Below are positions 1 to 6,427 of a DNA stretch of 64,000 bases, piece after piece. The notes below the pieces were generated by a model that made no database searches, was not told the origin of the DNA, and saw nothing but the letters and a program-made list of their open reading frames with translations. This stretch comes from JBBWZH01 sp035544115. Lineage in GTDB: Bacteria > Actinomycetota > Actinomycetes > Mycobacteriales > CADCTP01. The stretch lies in NCBI GenBank assembly GCA_963714145.1, contig OY970235.1:496001-560000 (forward strand), given 5' to 3'. Position numbers and translations under genes: made by a program. Numbering within the stretch: position 1 is the first letter of the stretch; each line of letters begins with the position of its first letter.

Positions 1-252
1 CTGCCCGACCTGGACGATCCGGACGAGTTCTACGACCACCAACTGGTCGGGCTGGCCGCGGTGCTGCCGGACGGCACCGCGCTCGGCACCGTCCACGAGG
101 TGCTGCACCCGCCCGGCACCGACCTGCTCGTGATCAGGAACGACGCCGGCACCGAGCGCCTGATCCCGTTCGTCCGCGTCATGGTGCCCACCGTCGATCT
201 CGCCGCCGGCCGCCTGATCGTCGACCCCCCCGACGGGCTGCTCGACCTGTGA
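1..252 (+). CDS. rimM: Ribosome maturation factor RimM (5' end outside window)
   Basis: This is the C-terminal 83 residues of RimM, which assists 30S head assembly by binding ribosomal protein S19. The frame is open from base 1, and translation begins LPDLDDPDEFYDHQLVGL, which is the linker leading into the PRC-barrel domain. The PRC-barrel itself is recognisable in VLPDGTALGTVHEVL and in the late LIPFVRVMVPTVDL, ending LIVDPPDGLLDL. The N-terminal reductase-like domain and the start codon lie upstream of the window. The next gene is trmD, the usual partner, but a 116-bp repeat array separates the two. The TGA stop (250-252) lies inside a GTGAGCG motif that forms the first boundary of that array. 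Confidence 0.93.
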   Translation: MPDLDDPDEFYDHQLVGLAAVLPDGTALGTVHEVLHPPGTDLLVIRNDAGTERLIPFVRVMVPTVDLAAGRLIVDPPDGLLDL

Positions 253-600
253 GCGGCGTCTGGACTGAGGCAACGCGCCGACGGAGTCGCTGCGCGGTGC
301 CGAGGGAAGACGTCGCGTCTGGCGCTCCGCGAAGCGAACGGCTGGCACGGTGAGTGAAGCGGAGCGCAGCGGCGTCTGGACTGAGGCAACGCGCCGACGA
401 AGTCGTTGCGCGGTGCCGAGGGAAGACGTCGCGTCTGGCGCTCCGCGAAGCGAACGGCTAGCACAGTGAGCGGTGCGGAGCGCAGCGGCGTCTGGACTGA
501 GGCAACGCGCCGACGAAGTCGTTGCGCGGTGCCGAGGGAAGACGCCGCGTCTGGCGCGCAGCGCCGCGAACGGCAAACACAGTGAGTGAAGCGGGGCACG
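249..600 (+). repeat. Tandem array of a 116-bp element between rimM and trmD
   Basis: Units begin GCGGCGTCTGGACTGAGG at 253, 369 and 485, a period of exactly 116 bp. A GTGAG(C/T)G motif ends each unit (350, 466, 582), and a first GTGAGCG lies at 249; the first interval is 101 bp, so one unit lacks 15 bp. The array starts on the TGA of rimM and ends on the GTG of trmD. Each unit holds a small dyad (AGACG-3 nt-CGTCT) whose loop varies while the stem is kept. A single inverted copy occurs near 53.6 kb. The region is not coding: 116 is not a multiple of three, so frames do not carry between units. Confidence 0.85.
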
Positions 601-1322
601 TCGCGCAGCGGCTGGACGTCGTCACGATCTTCCCGGAGTACCTCGCCCCGCTGCGGCAGTCCCTGCTGGGGCGGGCGATCGAGCGCGGGCTGCTCGACGT
701 ACGGGTGCACGACCTGCGGGAGTGGACCTTCGACCGGCACCGCACGGTGGACGACACCCCGTACGGCGGCGGCGCCGGGATGGTGATGAAGCCGGAGCCG
801 TGGGGCGCCGCGCTGGACGCGTTGGCCCCGGCCGGCGGGCCGCAGCCGCGGCTGGTGCTCCCGACGCCGGCCGGCGTCCCGTTCACCCAGGCGCTCGCCG
901 GGCAGCTGGCCAGCGAGCCCTGGCTGCTGTTCGGCTGCGGCCGGTACGAGGGCATCGACGACCGGGTGGTCCGGTACGCGGCCGAGCGGATGCGGGTGGA
1001 CGAGGTCTCGATCGGCGACTATGTGCTGGCCGGTGGCGAGGCCGCGGTGCTGGTGATGGTGGAGGCGGTGGCGCGGCTGCGGCCCGGCGTGCTGGGCAAC
1101 CCGGAGTCGCTGACCGAGGAGTCGCACGCCGAGGGGCTGCTGGAGTACCCGGTGTTCACCAAGCCGGCGTCCTGGCGCGGGTACGAGGTGCCGCCGGTGC
1201 TGCTGTCCGGCGACCACGGCGCGGTGGCCCGCTGGCGCCGGTCCGAGTCGCTGAGCCGCACCGCCGCCCGCCGCCCCGACCTGCTGCCGGTGCCCCCGGC
1301 CGACTCGCCGCGTCCGGACTGA
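582..1322 (+). CDS. trmD: tRNA (guanine-37-N1)-methyltransferase TrmD
   Basis: The enzyme transfers a methyl group from S-adenosylmethionine to N1 of G37 in tRNAs, preventing +1 frameshifting. The 246-residue protein starts VSEAGHVAQRLDVVTIFPEY and contains the SPOUT trefoil-knot segments LLFGCGRYEGIDDRV and SIGDYVLAGGEAAVLVM, followed by the usual C-terminal helical domain. The GTG start is chosen because the family begins almost directly at the RLDVVTIFPEY segment. There is no clear Shine-Dalgarno sequence. The GTG is the last base triplet group of the upstream 116-bp repeat array (GTGAGTG), so the repeat supplies the start context. An ancestral GTGA overlap with rimM is an inference. Confidence 0.95.
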   Translation: MSEAGHVAQRLDVVTIFPEYLAPLRQSLLGRAIERGLLDVRVHDLREWTFDRHRTVDDTPYGGGAGMVMKPEPWGAALDALAPAGGPQPRLVLPTPAGVPFTQALAGQLASEPWLLFGCGRYEGIDDRVVRYAAERMRVDEVSIGDYVLAGGEAAVLVMVEAVARLRPGVLGNPESLTEESHAEGLLEYPVFTKPASWRGYEVPPVLLSGDHGAVARWRRSESLSRTAARRPDLLPVPPADSPRPD

Positions 1323-1478
1323 ACGGCCCGGCCGGCGCGGGGGGCGGTTTCGCGTTCGGTAACGTGGTGTGGCACCCTGGACTGGTTGTCGCAGGCCACA
1401 CCTGCCTGCGCGCACTCCCCGAACGCCACCCCCGGCGCGCGCGACCACGCCCGTCGTACGAGGAAAGTGAAGACCGCG

Positions 1479-1835
1479 ATGAACACCCTGGACGCCTTGG
1501 ACGCCGCGTCGTTGCGGGACGACATCCCGGACTTCCGCCCTGGCGACACCCTGAAGGTTCACGTACGCGTCGTTGAAGGCACCCGGGAGCGGATCCAGGT
1601 CTTCCAGGGCGTCGTGATCCGGCGGCAGGGCGGTGGCATCCGGGAGACGTTCACCGTCCGGAAGGTCAGCTTCGGCGTCGGCGTGGAGCGCACCTTCCCG
1701 GTGCACACCCCGATCATCGCCAAGATCGAGGTAGTGACCCGCGGCGACGTCCGCCGGGCCAAGCTCTACTACCTGCGCGAGCTGCGCGGCAAGAAGGCCA
1801 AGATCAAGGAGCGCCGGGAGAACGTGTCCCGGTAG
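1479..1835 (+). CDS. rplS: 50S ribosomal protein L19
   Basis: L19 is a large-subunit protein at the 30S-50S interface. The 118-residue product MNTLDALDAASLRDDIPDF carries the family core RPGDTLKVHVRVVEG, IQVFQGVVIRRQGGG and the basic tail LYYLRELRGKKAKIKER. The ATG is preceded by AGGAAAG about 13 nt upstream. An in-frame upstream extension to 1386 exists but is not family-like. It follows trmD by 156 bp as in other actinomycetes, but lepB, its usual next neighbour, is displaced by a 6-kb insertion-like block. Confidence 0.96.
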   Translation: MNTLDALDAASLRDDIPDFRPGDTLKVHVRVVEGTRERIQVFQGVVIRRQGGGIRETFTVRKVSFGVGVERTFPVHTPIIAKIEVVTRGDVRRAKLYYLRELRGKKAKIKERRENVSR

Positions 1836-1840
1836 TACGG

Positions 1841-2205
1841 GCGGAGTCTGCTCGCGGAGAGCGCTCGCCGGGGCCGTCCTACCTGTGCTTGCCGCGGGGG
1901 CCGAACCCCCGCGTGCCCTGCGGTGCGGCTGCTGGCGGATGGGTTCGTTGGCTGGGTCGCGGCGGTGGGCTAGAGGCGCCCGGGCCCCTGTTCGCGGAGC
2001 GCTCGCCGGGGCCGTCCTACCTGTGCTTGCCGCGGGGGCCGAGCCCCCGCGTGCCCCACGGTGCGGCTGCTGGCGTATGGTGCGTTGCCGGGGTCGTGGC
2101 GGTGAGCTAGAGGCGCCCGGGCCCCTGTTCGCGGACAGCGTTCGCCGGGGCGTCCTACCTACGCTTGCCGCGGGGGCCGAACCCCCGGGTGCCCGGCGGT
2201 GCGGC
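1841..2205 (+). repeat. Three tandem ~138-bp intergenic repeats with hairpins, downstream of rplS
   Basis: Units start near 1861, 1999 and 2138 (periods 138 and 139). Each contains GCTCGCCGGGG, then a GC-rich hairpin (CGCGGGGG, 5-nt loop, CCCCCGCG at 1893-1913 and 2031-2051; weaker in the third unit), then GGTGCGGCTGCTGGC. A 28-bp block at 1842-1869 (CGGAGTCTGCTCGC onward) recurs exactly, inverted, at 26540-26567. In both places the element follows a stop codon in the same relative orientation. No protein is credible: the units do not keep one reading frame. Confidence 0.75.
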
Positions 2206-2213
2206 CGGACGCG

Positions 2214-2243
2214 AAGAAGAGCCGGCGGGTGCCGGCTCTTCTT
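2214..2243. terminator. Bidirectional intrinsic terminator-like hairpin
   Basis: A perfect 13-bp stem, AAGAAGAGCCGGC paired with GCCGGCTCTTCTT, has a GGGT loop. The A-rich and T-rich stem ends suit termination on both strands. It lies between rplS (+) and the convergent lipoprotein gene (-). Confidence 0.8.
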
Positions 2244-2259
2244 GACGTTCAGTTAGCGG

Positions 2260-2676
2260 TCAGGACTGGACGCAGGCGCGCACCACCTTCTGCTGCGCGT
2301 CCACCATCGCGGTCATCAGCTTCGGGTCGTCGTAGGTGTGGCTGTCCACCCGCAGCCGGACGAACCCGATCGCGACGACCAGCTCGCTCACCGGCTGGCT
2401 CAGCTCGGCCGAGGTGCGCAGGCCCATCAGTCGCTTCTGGTGCTCGGTGAGCACCTTGCTGTCCGGGTCCGGGACGGCTTTCGCGCCGGCCAGCCGCTGT
2501 CCGATGTCGCCGATGGCCAGCACCGCCGGCGCGGCGTCGTGGCAGGTGCCGGTGCGGAACTCGTCCGGGTTGGGCCGGATGAACGCCGGCTTGGCCGGCC
2601 CGCTGCAGGCGCTCAGCAGCGCGGCCGCCGCCAGGCTCAGCGCGGCGATGCCTGCCGCGCGGGTCTTCGGTGTCAC
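2260..2676 (-). CDS. Small secreted lipoprotein of unknown function
   Basis: This 138-residue protein has a signal peptide with a lipobox (LAAAALLSAC, Cys near residue 24), so it should be lipid-anchored on the outer face of the membrane. The mature part is small and mostly helical, with two further cysteines (GTCHDAAPAV and VVRACVQS) that could form a disulfide. I do not recognise the family. It lies downstream of the DUF4331 gene on the same strand, separated by a strong hairpin. That places it in the DUF4331-TPR-metal transporter neighbourhood, but no function follows from the sequence. Confidence 0.8.
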   Translation of the reverse strand: MTPKTRAAGIAALSLAAAALLSACSGPAKPAFIRPNPDEFRTGTCHDAAPAVLAIGDIGQRLAGAKAVPDPDSKVLTEHQKRLMGLRTSAELSQPVSELVVAIGFVRLRVDSHTYDDPKLMTAMVDAQQKVVRACVQS

Positions 2677-2717
2677 TTGTGCCTCCGTGGGTGACAGTCC
2701 GGGCTGCTCGGGGGGTT

Positions 2718-2753
2718 GGCGCCGGGCCGGCCCTGGTGGGCCGGCCCGGCGCC
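2718..2753. terminator. Terminator-like hairpin downstream of the DUF4331 gene
   Basis: A perfect 15-bp stem (GGCGCCGGGCCGGCC with its complement) has a 6-nt loop, CTGGTG. It lies just beyond the stop of the minus-strand DUF4331 gene. There is no T-tract, which is common for GC-rich actinomycete terminators. Confidence 0.6.
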
Positions 2754-2767
2754 CCTATCGGAAGCCG

Positions 2768-4183
2768 TCAGTTGGTGTTGACGGCCTTGTTGCTGGGCAG
2801 TGCGATGTACGGGAACGCCGTCCGGAACGGCACGTCGTTCGCGTTGACACCGTCGCCGAGGCCGGCGACCGCAGCCGGTGCACCCGGCAGCAGCACGCCC
2901 TCGGCGGCCTGGACGGTGATGTCCAGGACGTCGTCGGCCAGCCGGCGGCCGTTCGGGAAGCCGGCCAGGTCGCCCGCGAGCACGCCGAGCCGCTTCGGGC
3001 TCGCCGACGGCGGCACGGCCATGTTCAGCCGCAGTTCCTCAGCCGGCCGGAAGTTCGCCGGGTTGACGTCGGCGTTCAGGATCTGCGAGTTCAGATCCGC
3101 CTTGATCGGGCCGTTGGCCTTGGCCACGCCGGTCAGGAAGATCTCGACCAGGTCGTTCCGCGGGGTCGCCGGGGCGGGAATGCCGTACAGCGCCTGGATG
3201 AGCTGCGGGACGATCGGCTTGGTGACGTTGTTCAGGAACTGCGTGTCGCGCTTCGGCGGGCTGGCGTTGAACCGGTCCTTGTCGGCCAGCGGGTTGACCA
3301 CCTCGTTCACCAGCGGCATGCCCAGGCGGGAGACCTGGGTCAGGCTGCCGACGTTGCGCTGCGTGCCGTCCTGCCGGAAGACCTCGTACCGGGGCCGGGA
3401 CGTGGTGCTCCAGATACCGATCACCGGGTTGCGGGTCGGGTTGCCCTTGAGCGCCAGCGCCGACTTCGGCACCTGCAGCGCGATCGTGTTGACGTTGTAG
3501 CCGGTCAGCGTGTCCTGCCCGACCTCGGACAGGTTGCCGCCGTACAGCAGGTCGAACACGCGCAGGTCCAGGAAGAACGACTCATCGGCCTGGCCGGCGA
3601 ACGACTTGCCGCCGCCCGGCACGCCGGTGATCGCCTGGTTGGACAGCATTCCGTAGTTCGGCATCGACGCCGCGCCGGTGTTGGACGGCGCGACCGGGGC
3701 GTTGTGCACCAGCGTCTTGCTCCGGCCGAACTTGTCGATGACCTCGAGCCGGTAGGTCTGCCGGAAGTTGAGGTCCGGGTCGTCCAGCGAGGTGACGACG
3801 CCGGTGTTGTAGAGGAAGGTCTGCCGGTTGCGGTAGCTGTTGGTGAACCACCAGCGGTAGGTCAGGTCCTCCTTCGCGTCACCGTCGTTGTCGATCTTGA
3901 TCTCGTACGCGGTCTTCTCCGCGAACGGGTAGTAGTTCGGCCCGCCGTTCGGCTCCTCCAGCGGGATCCAGTTCGCGATGAGCGTCACCGAGTCCGGCTT
4001 GTCAGGGCTCACGAACGCGTAGACATCGGTGTTGTCCAGCTGCGGTTCGCCCGCGATCAGCGGTGCCTCCCGGTGGCTGGACGCGTTACCGAGGCCCGGG
4101 GCGAGCGCGGTCGCCGCGAGCGCGGCCGTGACGGCCACGATCGCCGCACCCCTGCGCCCGCGCAATGGGCGGGGTAGTGCCAT
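2768..4183 (-). CDS. Secreted DUF4331 family protein
   Basis: The 471-residue product starts with a basic n-region and a hydrophobic core (residues 10-33, IVAVTAALAATALAPG), then the DUF4331 hallmark ASSHREAPLIAGEPQLDNTD right after the cleavage site. DUF4331 spans almost the whole mature protein (AFVSPDKPDSVTLIANWIPL, TYRWWFTNSYRNRQTF, GQADESFFLDLRVFDLLYG). The family's biochemical role is unknown. It is transcribed away from a TPR and metal-transporter gene pair, with an 820-bp shared upstream region containing an iteron-like array. The neighbourhood suggests a cell-envelope role, possibly linked to metal handling; that is inference. Confidence 0.88.
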   Translation of the reverse strand: MALPRPLRGRRGAAIVAVTAALAATALAPGLGNASSHREAPLIAGEPQLDNTDVYAFVSPDKPDSVTLIANWIPLEEPNGGPNYYPFAEKTAYEIKIDNDGDAKEDLTYRWWFTNSYRNRQTFLYNTGVVTSLDDPDLNFRQTYRLEVIDKFGRSKTLVHNAPVAPSNTGAASMPNYGMLSNQAITGVPGGGKSFAGQADESFFLDLRVFDLLYGGNLSEVGQDTLTGYNVNTIALQVPKSALALKGNPTRNPVIGIWSTTSRPRYEVFRQDGTQRNVGSLTQVSRLGMPLVNEVVNPLADKDRFNASPPKRDTQFLNNVTKPIVPQLIQALYGIPAPATPRNDLVEIFLTGVAKANGPIKADLNSQILNADVNPANFRPAEELRLNMAVPPSASPKRLGVLAGDLAGFPNGRRLADDVLDITVQAAEGVLLPGAPAAVAGLGDGVNANDVPFRTAFPYIALPSNKAVNTN

Positions 4184-4408
4184 GTGTCCCCCTCATTCAG
4201 GTGGGTACGCGATAGTCCGGGCGGAACTGCCGGGCGCCACATCGGCCCGCCGGAAGGACCGCACTGGGTCCTCGCCGATCCGTTCGCCCCATCGCCCGGA
4301 CCGGATTGCCCTCGGCCCACTGGTCTTGCCGCCCCATGCCGCTGCCGCTGGGCGCCACTCGCGGCGCGAGCGCCGGCCGGGACATCGCCGCCGAGCGTCC
4401 GGCCCCCT

Positions 4409-4621
4409 CCGGTGACGCCTCCCCGCACCGGGTGATGCCGCTGTCCCGCGGGTGACACCGCTGTCCCGCGCGGGTGACGCCTTCCTGCACCGGGTGATGC
4501 CGCTGTCCCGCGGGTGACGCCTTCCCGCACCGGGTGACACCGCTGTCCCGCGCGGGTGATGCCTTCCTGCACCGGGTGATGCCGCTGTCCCGCGGGTGAT
4601 GAGTTCGCGGTTGCGAGTGAT
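4409..4621. repeat. Iteron-like array of eleven CGGGTGAY repeats at 20-22-bp spacing
   Basis: The core C(G/C)GGTGA(C/T), with a variant CGAGTGAT at the end, starts at 4409, 4429, 4449, 4471, 4491, 4511, 4531, 4553, 4573, 4593 and 4614. Spacing is 20,20,22,20,20,20,22,20,20,21 bp, about two helical turns. Linkers alternate between GCCGCTGTCCCG and GCCTTCCTGCAC types. An 18-bp segment (GCGAGTGATGGCGCAGGG) at 4613-4630 recurs at 4751-4768. The array lies in the divergent region between DUF4331 (-) and the TPR gene (+). The mixed spacing breaks any reading frame, arguing for DNA binding sites rather than coding repeats. Confidence 0.8.
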
Positions 4622-5002
4622 GGCGCAGGGGCGTCACCGGCCGGACGAATCCGTCACCGGGCGCGCGGACGTCCTCACCCGGCGGCCAACGACGCCACCC
4701 CCTGGCCCCGGTTCGGGCATCTGCCCACTGGCCGGTGACGGCTTCGGGTCGCGAGTGATGGCGCAGGGACCTCACTGGGCGGGGGAACCCGTCACTGGCG
4801 CTGCGATCCCGGGGGTCGGGGTAACCGGGCTGCGATCCCCGGGCGGCACGGGCTGCGGTCCCTGGGCGGCACGGGGCTGCGGTGCCAGGGGGTCGGGATC
4901 ACCGGGCTGTGGTCCCGGGGGCGAACCGCGGGGCGGCCGGGCGCGAACCCTCGGTGCGATCCCCGTCCGGGCTCGGCCCGGCCACACCGTTCAGGAGGCA
5001 CC
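4622..5002. other. GC-rich upstream region of the TPR gene
   Basis: This stretch contains degenerate continuations of the GTGAY/GTCAC motifs and short GGGATCRCCGGGCTG-type direct repeats (4800-4915), ending in the strong ribosome-binding site of the next gene (AGGAGG, 4993-4998). No coding sequence and no convincing promoter hexamers were seen. Confidence 0.5.
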
Positions 5003-6427
5003 GTGCCGCAGGCGCCGAGCTCAACCCGTCCCGCCCGCGCGACCGGCGCGGCCGAGTCCGGGCCACCCCGCGGCCGGTTCCGGTCGATGCTGACCGCGCT
5101 CGCCGTGCTTGTGCTGGCCGCCGCCGCGGTGCTGGCCGGCGCCGTACTGCTGCGCCCGTCCGGCCCGGACCCGGCCGCTGCCGGCACCCGCTACGGCACA
5201 CCGGCGCTGCTGTCCACCAGTCGGGTGGACGGGGTGCCGGCCGGCTCGGCCGCCGCGCTGGCCGCGAACATCGCCGCCGCACAGCGCCGGCTGGCCCGGT
5301 TGCCCGGCGACTGGGCGACCTGGGCCGAGCTGGGCGTGGCCTACGTCCAGCAGGCACGGCTGACCGCCGACCCGTCGTACTACCCGAAGGCCGAGGGCGC
5401 CGTCCGCAAGTCGTTCGAGGTGCAGCCCAAGGGCAATTTCCTCGCCCTGATCGGTCAGGGCGCTCTCGCCGCGGCCCGGCACGACTTCCCGGCCGCGCTG
5501 TCCGCCGGTCAGCGCGCGGCCGCCATCGATCCGTACTCCGCCGCCGCCCAGGGTGTCATCACCGACGCGCTGATCGAACTCGGCCGGTACGACGAGGCCT
5601 GGGTCGCGGTGCAGCGGATGGTCGACCTGCGCCCGGACACCGGCTCGCTGGCCCGCGCCTCGTACGCCGCCGAGCTGCGCGGCGACGTGGCCCGCGCGCG
5701 GGAGTTGCTGACCGACGCGCTGCAGCTGGCGCCGTCGCCGGTGGACGCCGGCTTCGCCTGCTACTACCTCGGCGAGCTGGCCTGGAACAACAACGACCTG
5801 GCCGCCGCGGCCGGCTGGTACGACGAGGGCCTGCGGCGCGCACCGGAATACCTGCCACTGCTCTCCGGGCGGGCCCGGGCCGCCGCCGCCCAGGGCAGGT
5901 ACGCCGCCGCGGTCGCCGACTACCGGACGCTGGTCGCCCGGCAACCGCAGCCGAGTTACCTGATCGAGTACGGCGACCTGTTGGCGGCGCACGGCGACAA
6001 GGCCGGCGCGGCGGCGCAGTACGCGGTGGTACGCACGGAGGAGAAGCTGTTCGCGGCGCAAGGCGTGAACGTCGATCTGGAGCTGGCGCTGTTCGATGCC
6101 GACCACGGCCAGCCGACCCGGGCGCTGGCCGAGGCGAACGCCGAGTACGCGGTGCGCCGCCCGGTCTCCGTCGAGGACGGGCTGGCCTGGGCCCTGCACG
6201 CCGCCGGTCGGGACACCGACGCGCTGCCGCACGCCCGGGCCGCGGTTCGGCTGGGCACGCACAGCGCCCAGTTCCGGTACCACCTCGGCATGATCGAGGC
6301 GGCGGTCGGCGACAAGGCCGGCGCCCGGCGCGACCTGGCTGAGGCACTGAAACTGAACCCGCACTTCTCCCCGGTGCAGGCCCCGATCGCCCGCGACACC
6401 CTGCGCATGCTGGGCGGTGTCCGATGA
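5003..6427 (+). CDS. Membrane-anchored tetratricopeptide-repeat protein
   Basis: The 474-residue protein has a basic, disordered N-terminus and one transmembrane segment (about residues 29-50, MLTALAVLVLAAAAVLAGAV), followed by roughly ten TPR-like helix pairs, for example LPGDWATWAELGVAYVQQA, AHGDKAGAAAQYAVVRTEE and HLGMIEAAVGDKAGARRDL. TPR arrays bind peptides or scaffold complexes, here probably outside the membrane. The GTG start at 5003 has AGGAGG 5 nt upstream. Its stop overlaps the next gene by 4 bp (ATGA), so the two are probably translationally coupled and work together. Confidence 0.88.
   Translation: MPQAPSSTRPARATGAAESGPPRGRFRSMLTALAVLVLAAAAVLAGAVLLRPSGPDPAAAGTRYGTPALLSTSRVDGVPAGSAAALAANIAAAQRRLARLPGDWATWAELGVAYVQQARLTADPSYYPKAEGAVRKSFEVQPKGNFLALIGQGALAAARHDFPAALSAGQRAAAIDPYSAAAQGVITDALIELGRYDEAWVAVQRMVDLRPDTGSLARASYAAELRGDVARARELLTDALQLAPSPVDAGFACYYLGELAWNNNDLAAAAGWYDEGLRRAPEYLPLLSGRARAAAAQGRYAAAVADYRTLVARQPQPSYLIEYGDLLAAHGDKAGAAAQYAVVRTEEKLFAAQGVNVDLELALFDADHGQPTRALAEANAEYAVRRPVSVEDGLAWALHAAGRDTDALPHARAAVRLGTHSAQFRYHLGMIEAAVGDKAGARRDLAEALKLNPHFSPVQAPIARDTLRMLGGVR

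Noticed and set aside
30..1706. A 558-codon minus-strand open frame across rimM-trmD-rplS
   Set aside because: It is antisense to three conserved genes and to the repeat array; openness follows from GC-rich composition.
4057..4775. Minus-strand frames encoding RHHPVREGVTRG-like repeats over the iteron array
   Set aside because: The 20- and 22-bp spacings shift the frame between units, there is no ribosome-binding site, and no family is recognisable.
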